In this document: positions 15,044 to 22,334 of the stretch, piece after piece
How the letters are laid out: the number at the start of each line of letters is the position of its first letter
How positions within the stretch are numbered: the first letter of the stretch is position 1
Assembly: GCA_018432935.1 (NCBI GenBank)
Contig: JAHDSF010000009.1
Span: forward strand, 1-39,284
Reading direction: 5' to 3'
Length of the DNA stretch: 39,284 nucleotides
Source: Rhodospirillales bacterium
GTDB taxonomy: Bacteria; Pseudomonadota; Alphaproteobacteria; Rhodospirillales; Shumkoniaceae
Program-made: the position numbers and the translations under genes
The notes under the pieces: generated by a model
Seen by the model: only the letters and a program-made list of their open reading frames with translations
The model's database searches: none
What the model was told of the DNA's origin: nothing

Positions 15044-16447
15044 ATGCTCTCCGTGAACTTCGAGACCCTGTTCAAGGCTGCCCGCGACCGCACCGTCCGC
15101 GCCGCCATCTCCGGCGCCGGCGAGTTCGGCACCTCGTTCATCTTCCAGGCGCGCCGCGTGCCGGGCCTGGACGTGCCGATCATCGTCAACCGGACCGTGC
15201 AGCGCGGCGTCGACGCCTTCGCCTACGCAGGTTACGACGCAGCCGACATCAAGGTCTGCGAGAACGCCGCCCAGGCCAAGGCCGCCTTCGAGGCCGGCAA
15301 GCGCATCGTCGTTGCCGACCCGTCGCCGGTCCTCGAGCTTCCCTTCGACGTCTTCGTCGAAGGCACCGGCAACCCGGAGGTCGGCGCCCGCTACGGCGAG
15401 CTTTCGATCGCCCACGGCAAGCACGTGGTCATGGTCTCGAAAGAGACCGATTCGGTGGTCGGATGCGTGCTGGCCGCGATGGCGCGCAAGACGGGCCTCG
15501 TCTACACGCCCGCCGACGGCGACCAGCCGAGCCTTCTGGTCGGTCTCGTCACCTGGGCCCGGGCGCTCGGGCTGACCCTGCTGTCGGCCGGCAAGTCGAG
15601 CGAGTACGATTTCGTCTACGATCCCGGACAGGGCAACGTCACCAGCCTCGACCGCATGTCGGGCGCCGCCGGATTCGAGGCGGTGTGGGACCTCGGCGGG
15701 CGCGAGGTCGGCGAGGTGGCGGCGAGACGGGCCGAGATCCTGGCCAGCCTGCCCCGCCACGCGGTACCCGATCTGTGCGAGATGAGTCACGTCATCAATG
15801 CCACCGGGCTGGGGTTCGATTCCGCCACCTTCCACGCCCCCATCTGCCGCATTGCCGAAATCCCCGACATGATGGTGCCGCGCGGGCTAGGCGGGCTGCT
15901 CGGCCGCCAGGGCGTGGTCGACGTCATCAACTGCCTGCGCAAGCCGGACGAGCTCAGCATGGCGGGCGGCGTCTACATCGTGGTCGCCTGCGAGGATCCC
16001 AAGAGCTGGGAGGTGCTGCGTCTGAAGGGCCATGTCGTCAACCGCAACCGCTCGGCGGCGATGCTGTACCACCCCGCCCATCTGCTGGGCGTCGAGTCCG
16101 CGATCTCCGTGCTGACTGCCGCCTTGCTCGGCCACTCGACCGGCGGCGAGAACCCGCAGCCCCTGAGCGACCTTGCCGGCCGCACCACCAGGGCGCTGAA
16201 AGCCGGCACCGTGCTCAAGGCGCAGGGCCATCACCACGTCATCGACGGGGTGGAGGGCATCCTGGTCGAAGGCCGCCGCGCCGAAGGAAGCAACCCGATC
16301 CCGTACTACATGGCCGACGGCTGCACGCTGTCGTGCGACATTCCCGCCGGCACGGTGCTGGCGGTCGACATGGTGACGCGGCCGCAGGGGACGACCCTGG
16401 AACGCCTTCGCCGCGCCCAGGACGATCTGTTCCGCCCGGCGCGCTGA
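15044..16447 (+). CDS. SAF-domain NAD(P)-dependent oxidoreductase (COG4091 type)
   Basis: A 467-aa protein of the predicted homoserine-dehydrogenase-like family with a C-terminal SAF domain. The N-terminal Rossmann part reads VRAAISGAGEFGTSFIFQ, with GxGxxG at about 24-29, followed by EGTGNPEVGARYG and a SKETDSVVG segment. The SAF domain occupies the last 80-90 residues, including LKAGTVLKAQGHHHV and CDIPAGTVL. The ATG at 15044 is used; an in-frame GTG at 15053 with AGGA 8-9 nt upstream is a good alternative. Family members often sit beside TRAP or ABC transporters in sugar-acid catabolism. Here the gene is last in the TRAP operon and presumably processes the imported substrate. The actual reaction is unknown. 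Confidence 0.88.
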   Translation: MLSVNFETLFKAARDRTVRAAISGAGEFGTSFIFQARRVPGLDVPIIVNRTVQRGVDAFAYAGYDAADIKVCENAAQAKAAFEAGKRIVVADPSPVLELPFDVFVEGTGNPEVGARYGELSIAHGKHVVMVSKETDSVVGCVLAAMARKTGLVYTPADGDQPSLLVGLVTWARALGLTLLSAGKSSEYDFVYDPGQGNVTSLDRMSGAAGFEAVWDLGGREVGEVAARRAEILASLPRHAVPDLCEMSHVINATGLGFDSATFHAPICRIAEIPDMMVPRGLGGLLGRQGVVDVINCLRKPDELSMAGGVYIVVACEDPKSWEVLRLKGHVVNRNRSAAMLYHPAHLLGVESAISVLTAALLGHSTGGENPQPLSDLAGRTTRALKAGTVLKAQGHHHVIDGVEGILVEGRRAEGSNPIPYYMADGCTLSCDIPAGTVLAVDMVTRPQGTTLERLRRAQDDLFRPAR

Positions 16448-16490
16448 TCCGGGGGGCGGCGTCCCGAACAAGGCAGGGACGCCCCCCTCC

Positions 16491-17126
16491 TCACGCCTCC
16501 GGCGGCAGGCCCAGCACGACCCGCGCGACCGCGTCGGCCGCCTGCGCGGTGCCGGCGCAGGCGATCGCGCCGGGCACCGCGGGACCGTCGAGCAGGGTGA
16601 AGACGGGACGGCCGAACTGGAGCGCGAAGGCGACTTCAGAGATGGTGCCGTAGCCGCCTCCCACCGCCACCAGGCACAGCGCGGCGCGGGCGACGATGGC
16701 GTTGCGGGCGATGCCGATGCCGGTGGCGATCGGCACGGTGACGAACGGGTTCGCGGCTGCGGCGTCGTCATCCGGCAGCACGCCGATGCTGATCCCGCCG
16801 CCGCGGGCGACCCCGCGGCAGGTCGCCTCCATCACCCCCTGGCGCCCCCCGCACAGCACGGTCAGCCCCATCCCGGCCAGCTGCAGCCCCAACGCTTCGG
16901 CGGCCTCCAACTGGTCGGGCCTCGCTTCGCGGGCGCCGACCACCGCGACCGGCACCCGGCAGCGCGCCGCGGTCGCCTGCAGGCGCCTCACCGCCTCGAT
17001 CGGCGACATCTCCTCGGCGACAGGACTGCGGGAGCCGTCCGCCCGCCACGACCGGGCGGCCGGATCGAACACCCGGCCTTCGTCGTCGTGCAGCAGAGAG
17101 GCGTCGGCGTCAAAGAACAGAACCAC
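16491..17126 (-). CDS. TIGR00725/LOG-like Rossmann protein fused to short N-terminal segment
   Basis: A 211-aa protein starting at a GTG with GAGGAGGGA upstream. Residues about 52-210 match the SLOG/TIGR00725 group: VPVAVVGAREARPDQLEAA, then the nucleotide-binding GLTVLCGGRQGVMEATCRG and VAVGGGYGTISEV, where a PGGxGTxxE-like motif is altered to GGGYGTISE. The first 45 residues form an additional domain, possibly a small beta element (FFDADASLLHDDEGRVFDP). LOG relatives hydrolyse or sense nucleotide derivatives; the role of this group is unproven. The start overlaps the ABC permease stop by 17 nt, so the protein is translationally coupled to the transporter. Confidence 0.8.
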   Translation of the reverse strand: MVLFFDADASLLHDDEGRVFDPAARSWRADGSRSPVAEEMSPIEAVRRLQATAARCRVPVAVVGAREARPDQLEAAEALGLQLAGMGLTVLCGGRQGVMEATCRGVARGGGISIGVLPDDDAAAANPFVTVPIATGIGIARNAIVARAALCLVAVGGGYGTISEVAFALQFGRPVFTLLDGPAVPGAIACAGTAQAADAVARVVLGLPPEA

Positions 17127-17958
17127 GGTGTTCCCTCCTCGAGGCGTAGAACTCGCCGGCCGCCAGCACCAGCGTGCACAGCGCGAGCAGGACCACCGAC
17201 AACGCCGCCGCCGACGGGAAGTCGGCGCCGGTGTCGGAGATCCGGCTGTAGAGAATAAGCGGCAGGATGCTGACCTGGGTGCCGACCAGGGCGAGTGCGG
17301 TGCCATAGGCCCCGATCGCCACCGCGGCGACCAGGCAGTAGGCGGCGACCGCGCTCGGCATCACCTGCGGCACCAGGACGTCGAACAGCGCCCGCAGCCG
17401 GCCGGCGCCGAGGGATTCGGCGGCGGCGATCTGGGCGCGGTCGAAGTTGACCAGCACCGGCAGCAGGATCAGCACCACGCGCGGGATCAGGTAATAGGAA
17501 TAGGCGAATGCCAGCCCGATCGGGCTGTAGAGGAAGCCCGAGAACGTTGCCGGGTCGCTGCCGAGCGGGACCAGCGACAGGGTCACGAAGCCGGCCCGGC
17601 CGAACGCCAAGATGAAACCGTAGGCGACGATCAGGCCGGAGAAGGTGAGCGGCAGCGAGATCCAGAACAGGAGGCTGGTGCGCAGGTTCTCCGGCAGGCC
17701 CGACAGGTGCCAGGCGACGGCGAAGCCGACCGCCAGCGAGAAGGCCGGCGCGGTCGCGCCGAGCACCAGGGTTCCCCACAGGCCGCGCCAAAAGGTGACG
17801 TCGGCGAACACCCGGCCGAACGCCGCCCCGCCGTCGGTGAAGGCCTCGGCGACCACCACCCCCAGCGGCACCACGAAGAACGCCAGCATCACCAGGGCGC
17901 CGGGGGCCGCCAGCACGGCGAGCCCCCTTCTGCGCCCGATCGCTTGTCTACTTGCCAA
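17110..17958 (-). CDS. ABC transporter permease (PotB/FbpB-like)
   Basis: A 282-aa inner-membrane permease with six predicted helices. The EAA-type cytoplasmic loop AAAESLGAGRLRALFDVLVPQVMPS (about 186-210) contacts the ATPase. It belongs to the spermidine/iron(III)/phosphonate importer class. The likely start is a TTG overlapping the end of the binding-protein gene by 11 nt; the Shine-Dalgarno match is weak and translational coupling is likely. It pairs with the second permease of the operon at 20148. The next gene overlaps its 3' end. Confidence 0.9.
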   Translation of the reverse strand: MASRQAIGRRRGLAVLAAPGALVMLAFFVVPLGVVVAEAFTDGGAAFGRVFADVTFWRGLWGTLVLGATAPAFSLAVGFAVAWHLSGLPENLRTSLLFWISLPLTFSGLIVAYGFILAFGRAGFVTLSLVPLGSDPATFSGFLYSPIGLAFAYSYYLIPRVVLILLPVLVNFDRAQIAAAESLGAGRLRALFDVLVPQVMPSAVAAYCLVAAVAIGAYGTALALVGTQVSILPLILYSRISDTGADFPSAAALSVVLLALCTLVLAAGEFYASRREHRGSVL

Positions 17959-19018
17959 GGACCAGCTTCGCCCAGTTGGAGTCGATGTCGGCCTTGCGCG
18001 CCGACGCCTTGATCAGATCGAGCGGCTTCAGCTGCGGGGCCTCGGGCAGCCGCTTGGCCACCTCTTCGGGCAGCTTGACCCCGGGCACCGACGGCCGCAC
18101 GAAGCCCTCGGCGAACGTGGTCTGGCCGACCTCGGTCATGATGTAGTTGAGCCACAGCTTGCCGGCGTTCGGATTGGGCCCGTTCTTGACCAGGCTGATG
18201 GCGTAGGGGGCGCCGACCGTCGCCTCCTTGGGCAGCACGACGGCGATGTCGTCGCCCATGCCGTCGGTGTACTTGGCCTTTAGGCCGTCGTTCTCGTAGC
18301 CGATCCAGATCGGGATCTCGCCCTTGATGAACTTGGCGTACGGCGTGGTGCCTTCGACCCGCAGCACGTTGCCGGCCTGATGCAGCTTGGCCAGGTATTC
18401 GACGCCGGGCATCACGTTTTCCATGTCGCCGCCGTTGCCGAAGTTGGCGGCGAAGGTCAGCACCTGCCCCTGTCCGGTCGAGCGCGGATCGAGGTAGACG
18501 ATCGCGTTCTTGTACTCGGGCTTGGCCAGGTCCGCCCAGCTCTGCGGCACGTTCTTGACCAGCTTGGTGTTGACCAGGAAGGCGACCGTGAGCTGGTGGA
18601 CGATGAACCACTCGCCTTCGGGATGATGGTAGACGTCCGGCAGCTTGTCGAAGTTGACCGGCTTGAAGGGCGCCAGCACCCCTTTCTTGGCGGCGTCGAT
18701 GGCCGAACCGCCGAAGTAGTAGGCGGTGTCCGCCTGCGGCCGGTTGCGCGCTTTCTCGAGCGCCACCACGGTCGCCCCCGAGCCGAGATCGTTGTAGGCC
18801 ATCTCGACCTCGGGGTAGCGGGCCTTGAAGCGCTTGAACTGGGTGCCCCAGTTGGCCCAGGTGGGGCCGGTATCGAACGATACCACCATGCCTTCCTTGG
18901 CGGCGGCCTCGTAAAGCGCCTTCTCGCCGGGGTAGAGCTCCGGGCCGTCGAAGGCCAGGGCGGTGGCCGGTCCGAGCGCCACCAGGGCGCCCAGGAGCAT
19001 GGAACGCAAATGCGTCAT
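17948..19018 (-). CDS. ABC transporter substrate-binding protein (PotD/AfuA-like)
   Basis: A 356-aa periplasmic binding protein. The ATG at 19018 is chosen because GGAGGA stands about 5 nt upstream and is followed by a typical signal peptide (cleavage near ALAFDG, about residue 22). The open frame reaches further upstream but has no ribosome binding site there. Features include YEAAAKEGMVVSFDTGPTW, LGSGATVVALEKARN and GTTPYAKFIKGEIPIWIGYEN, as in the iron(III)/polyamine/phosphonate binding-protein group. No Tyr pair characteristic of ferric binding proteins is evident, so the ligand is unassigned. A 107-bp gap separates it from the ATPase gene upstream. Confidence 0.92.
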   Translation of the reverse strand: MTHLRSMLLGALVALGPATALAFDGPELYPGEKALYEAAAKEGMVVSFDTGPTWANWGTQFKRFKARYPEVEMAYNDLGSGATVVALEKARNRPQADTAYYFGGSAIDAAKKGVLAPFKPVNFDKLPDVYHHPEGEWFIVHQLTVAFLVNTKLVKNVPQSWADLAKPEYKNAIVYLDPRSTGQGQVLTFAANFGNGGDMENVMPGVEYLAKLHQAGNVLRVEGTTPYAKFIKGEIPIWIGYENDGLKAKYTDGMGDDIAVVLPKEATVGAPYAISLVKNGPNPNAGKLWLNYIMTEVGQTTFAEGFVRPSVPGVKLPEEVAKRLPEAPQLKPLDLIKASARKADIDSNWAKLVLGK

Positions 19019-19125
19019 CGGTTCCTCCGTCGGTTGCTCCGCTCGAATGCTCGCGGCGTGCCAGGCTCGCCACGAGCCCCTTTCGTTCTCCCCATCCCGC
19101 TCTTGCAGGATGAGGCTCGGCACGT

Positions 19126-20151
19126 CTACTGCGGCAGGAGCAAGATGTGCTCCGGCCGGATGCTGACGGCGTCGATGGCGCCGCGAAAGCCGGTCTGGCC
19201 GCGAATCACGGCGTCACCGACCGCGAGGTCGTAGCGCCGCATTGCGCCCAGGAAGCGGTCGCGGACCAGGCTGCCCTCGAACACGGCGGCGCCGCCGTCG
19301 AGCCGGCCGACCGCGATGTTCTCGGGGCGCACCAGCACCGCCACCCGCTGACCGGCGGCATGGTTGCCGGGGCGCACGTGCAGGACCCCGAACGGCACCT
19401 CGACTGCGTCGGCGGCGGTCACCGTGCCGTCCCACAGGTTCGCCTCGCCGACGAAGCCGGCGACGCTGCGGGTGGCGGGGGCGTCGTAGAGCTCGCGCGG
19501 GCTCGCCACCTGGACCAGCCGGCCGCGCTCCATCACGGCAACGCGGTCGGCCATCGACAGCGCCTCCTCCTGATCATGGGTGATGTGCACGGTCGAGATG
19601 TTGAACTCGCGCTGCAGGCGGCGGATTTCGTCCCGCATCTCGCCGCGCAGCGAGGCGTCGAGTGCCGACAAGGGCTCGTCAAGCAGCAGCGCCTTGGGCT
19701 GGAACACCAGGGCGCGGGCCAGCGCGACCCGCTGCTGCTGTCCGCCCGAGAGCGTCTGCGGACGCCGCTCCTCGAAGCCCTTGAGGCCGACCCGGAACAG
19801 CGCCTCCATCGCCCGGCGGTAGCGCTCCTCGGGCGCCACCTTGCGGATCTTCAGGGGATAGGCGACGTTCTGCCACGCCGTCATGTGGGGGAACAGGGCA
19901 TAGGCCTGGAACACGACGCCCAGCCGGCGGTCACGCACCGGAAGATCGGTCACGTCGGCGTCGTCGAGCAGAATGCGACCGCTGTCGGGGCTCTCGAACC
20001 CGGCGATCAGCTTGAGCAACGTCGTCTTGCCCGAGCCGCTGGCGCCGATCACCGCCACCAGCTCGCCGTCGCGGATGTCGAGATCGACGTCGAACACCCC
20101 GAACTCGGTGCTCGGGTAGCGGAAGTTCACGCTGGAGAGACGGATGCTCAT
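19126..20151 (-). CDS. ABC transporter ATPase (PotA/FbpC-like) with TOBE domain
   Basis: A 341-aa ATPase that energises the importer. Walker A is GASGSGKTTLLK (about 36-47), the Q-loop lies in VVFQAYALFPHMT, the signature is LSGGQQQRVALARAL (about 133-147), Walker B is ALLLDEPLSALD, and the H-loop is THDQEEAL. Residues about 235-341 form the TOBE regulatory domain seen in PotA, MalK and FbpC. The start ATG overlaps the stop of the permease gene upstream by four bases, so they are coupled. Confidence 0.95.
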   Translation of the reverse strand: MSIRLSSVNFRYPSTEFGVFDVDLDIRDGELVAVIGASGSGKTTLLKLIAGFESPDSGRILLDDADVTDLPVRDRRLGVVFQAYALFPHMTAWQNVAYPLKIRKVAPEERYRRAMEALFRVGLKGFEERRPQTLSGGQQQRVALARALVFQPKALLLDEPLSALDASLRGEMRDEIRRLQREFNISTVHITHDQEEALSMADRVAVMERGRLVQVASPRELYDAPATRSVAGFVGEANLWDGTVTAADAVEVPFGVLHVRPGNHAAGQRVAVLVRPENIAVGRLDGGAAVFEGSLVRDRFLGAMRRYDLAVGDAVIRGQTGFRGAIDAVSIRPEHILLLPQ

Positions 20152-20933
20152 CGTCTGGCCTGCCGGTATGCGCTGGCGGAACGGGCGGCGAAAGCCCCGC
20201 CGGCCGCGGCCAGCAGGGCCAGGGTCAGCAGCACCACGGTCGCCGCACAGGCGAAGCCGGTGGCGCCGTAGAACGCCTGCAGCAGGACCACCGGGTAGGG
20301 GCGCGAAAGGAAGCCAGCGATCAGGTTGGAAAGCTGGAACTCGCCGATCGACAGCGCCGCCACCATGATCAGCCCCGATCCCAGGCTGTGGCGCAGCAGC
20401 GGCACCACTACGTCGAGGAAGCGCTCGCGCAGGGATGCGCCCAGCGATTCGGCCGCCAGCTCAAGCGCGTCGAGCCGCAGATGGCGCATGTCGGCGACCA
20501 GGGTCTGCAGCAGGTAGGGCAGCGTCAGCACGACGTGGCCGGCGATCAGCAGCCAGATGCTGCCGAGCCAGGGCAGGGCATCGCTGGAGAACACCAGGAT
20601 GAAACCGAATGCCAGCACCACCGGCGGCGCTGCGATCGGCAGCAAAAAGACGATGCGGGCGGCCAGCAGCACCCCGCGCGAGGCGCTGCGATAGAGCGCG
20701 TAGGCAAGCGGTACCGCCAGCAGCGTGCAGAACACGCAGGTTGCCGCCACCACCTCGATGCTGACGACGAAGGCGCGCCGGAAGCTGCCCTCGCCCCACA
20801 GCTCGACGTACCACGACAGCGTCGCCCCACTCGGCAGCAGGGTGTTGGTCCACGTCTCGCCGAACGAGCCGACGAACAGGAGCACGATCGGCGTGAACAG
20901 GAAGGCGAGGTAGAGGCCGGTGATGAGAGCCAC
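20148..20933 (-). CDS. ABC transporter permease (PotC/FbpB-like)
   Basis: Inner-membrane permease of about 261 residues with six helices and an EAA loop (LELAAESLGASLRERFLDVVVPLLRHS). It is the first gene of the five-gene leftward importer operon. A GTG at 20933 is selected because CCTCCT at 20947-20952 gives an AGGAGG ribosome binding site (13-nt spacing); the frame also allows a TTG start at 20993 that would add a 20-residue polar leader. Its end overlaps the ATPase start by four bases. The divergent regulator at 21120 probably controls it. Confidence 0.9.
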   Translation of the reverse strand: MALITGLYLAFLFTPIVLLFVGSFGETWTNTLLPSGATLSWYVELWGEGSFRRAFVVSIEVVAATCVFCTLLAVPLAYALYRSASRGVLLAARIVFLLPIAAPPVVLAFGFILVFSSDALPWLGSIWLLIAGHVVLTLPYLLQTLVADMRHLRLDALELAAESLGASLRERFLDVVVPLLRHSLGSGLIMVAALSIGEFQLSNLIAGFLSRPYPVVLLQAFYGATGFACAATVVLLTLALLAAAGGAFAARSASAYRQARR

Positions 20934-21069
20934 GGCGGTCGGACGTCCTCCTGAGGGTTTTCCGGCCCAAAGCTGTCGGTCCGGTTTTGGCAAATGGTAG
21001 AAAACGAGCGGTTGAGAGTCAATGGATCTTCCGGCAGCTTTACGGGCAGGTTAGCTTTAATTTGCGAAA

Positions 21070-21082
21070 TCTGTGTGACAGA
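21070..21082. promoter_or_regulatory. Candidate operator of the divergent GntR/LacI hybrid regulator
   Basis: TCTGT-GTG-ACAGA is a perfect inverted repeat in the 186-bp region between the importer operon and its divergent regulator, 37 bp before the regulator's ATG. Its position fits autoregulation and repression of the importer; binding is inferred. Confidence 0.4.
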
Positions 21083-21119
21083 AGTATGATACGTCGCCAA
21101 CCTGCCTGGTGACACTTCG

Positions 21120-22211
21120 ATGACAGACACCCCCACGCCCCGCCACCTCGCCGTCAAGCAGCGCCTGCTGTCCGACGCCGCCGCCCTGCCGGCCCATGCC
21201 CGCATCCCCTCGCGAAACGTTCTGGTGCGCGAGCTGGGGGTCAGCCGCACCACCGTCGACCGGGCGATCTCGGAATTGGTCGGCGAAGGCGTGCTGTACG
21301 CCCGCGACGGCAGCGGCACCTACGTGGCGGAACGTCCCGGCGCCGCCGCGCCGGCGCGGCGCCCGCTGCGCTCGTGGGGGGTGCTGCTGCCCGACGTCCG
21401 CCACTACACCTATCCCGGCATCCTGCGCGGCATCGAGCACGTCGCCTACGACAACGGCATCGTCGTCATCGTCGGCAACATCGAGAATCAGGCGGCGCGA
21501 CAGACCACGTACCTGCGCAACTACCTCGACAGCCGGGTCGACGGCGTGGTGATCGTGCCGGCCCGTCCCAACCCTGCGGAAGGGTTGGAGGAGGCGCTGG
21601 CCGAGATGGTGCGCGAACTGGCCGGCGCCCGCATCCCGTTCGTGTTCTGCAACCGCAACGATTCGGGCGTCGAGGCGCCGCAGGTGGTGTGCAACGATTT
21701 CCACGGCGGCTTTCTGGCCACCCGCCATCTGATCGAGCAAGGCTATCGCCGCATCGCCTACGTCGCCCATCCCCGCTATGCGATCTCGCTCAACCGCTAC
21801 ATGGGCTATGCCAGCGCGCTCGCCTGTGCCGGTCTGCCGCGCGACGAATCCCTGGTCGCGTTCTCCGATTCGTGGGATTTCGAGGCGCCGGGCCACGTCG
21901 AGATGTCGCGCCTGCTGGCCGCCCCGAACCCGCCCGACGCGGCGGTCTGCTTCACGGACTGGATCGCCCAGGGGGCCGCCCAGGCGGTGATCGAGCACGG
22001 ACTGGTGCCGGGCCGCGACGTCGGCATCGTCGGCTACGACGACAGCGTCATCTGCGGCTCGATGGCGGTGCCGCTGACCTCGGTCAGGATCCATTCCTAC
22101 GAGATGGGGCGCCGCGCTGCCGCCCTGCTCCTGAAGCCGGCCCGGACCACGGTGGTGCTGGAACCCGAGCTGGCGGTGCGGCAGAGCACTAGACGGCAGA
22201 CTCCGGCCTAG
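21120..22211 (+). CDS. GntR-HTH / LacI-type sensor hybrid regulator
   Basis: A 363-aa transcription factor. The N-terminal winged helix of GntR type (about 8-70) reads IPSRNVLVRELGVSRTTVDRAISEL and ends in GSGTYV. It is joined to a periplasmic-binding-protein-like type 1 sensor as in LacI/PurR (about 85-345; GVLLPDVRHYTYPGILRGIE, FVFCNRN, ATRHLIEQGYRRIAYVAHP, VGIVGYDD). AraR-type regulators share this layout and usually bind a sugar or small polar ligand. It is divergent from the ABC importer operon, so it most likely controls uptake of the importer's ligand. No clear Shine-Dalgarno sequence precedes the ATG. Confidence 0.92.
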   Translation: MTDTPTPRHLAVKQRLLSDAAALPAHARIPSRNVLVRELGVSRTTVDRAISELVGEGVLYARDGSGTYVAERPGAAAPARRPLRSWGVLLPDVRHYTYPGILRGIEHVAYDNGIVVIVGNIENQAARQTTYLRNYLDSRVDGVVIVPARPNPAEGLEEALAEMVRELAGARIPFVFCNRNDSGVEAPQVVCNDFHGGFLATRHLIEQGYRRIAYVAHPRYAISLNRYMGYASALACAGLPRDESLVAFSDSWDFEAPGHVEMSRLLAAPNPPDAAVCFTDWIAQGAAQAVIEHGLVPGRDVGIVGYDDSVICGSMAVPLTSVRIHSYEMGRRAAALLLKPARTTVVLEPELAVRQSTRRQTPA

Positions 22212-22218
22212 AAGGAGA

Positions 22219-22253
22219 CATGGCCCGCCCCGCGCTCCGTGCGGAGGGCCATG
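22219..22253 (+). terminator. Hairpin after the regulator gene
   Basis: CATGGCCC (22219-22226) and GGGCCATG (22246-22253) form a perfect 8-bp stem starting 7 bp after the regulator stop, with a further CCGC/GCGG inner stem. No T-run follows, so termination may be rho-dependent or weak. Confidence 0.45.
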
Positions 22254-22287
22254 CGTCATTGGCATTGGAAGGGAGGACGGCGGCAAG

Positions 22288-22314
22288 GTTACAACCTGTA
22301 GCATGAGGTGTAAC
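22288..22314. promoter_or_regulatory. Candidate operator upstream of the hydrogenase operon
   Basis: GTTACAACCT and AGGTGTAAC form an inverted repeat (GTTACA-CCT / AGG-TGTAAC with one extra A) across an 8-bp centre, ending 20 bp before the first ATG of the hydrogenase operon. It does not match the FNR (TTGAT-N4-ATCAA) or CRP consensus. The location suits a repressor site or activator site for the operon. Confidence 0.4.
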
Positions 22315-22334
22315 AGCAGTGCCGGCGGTGCAGC

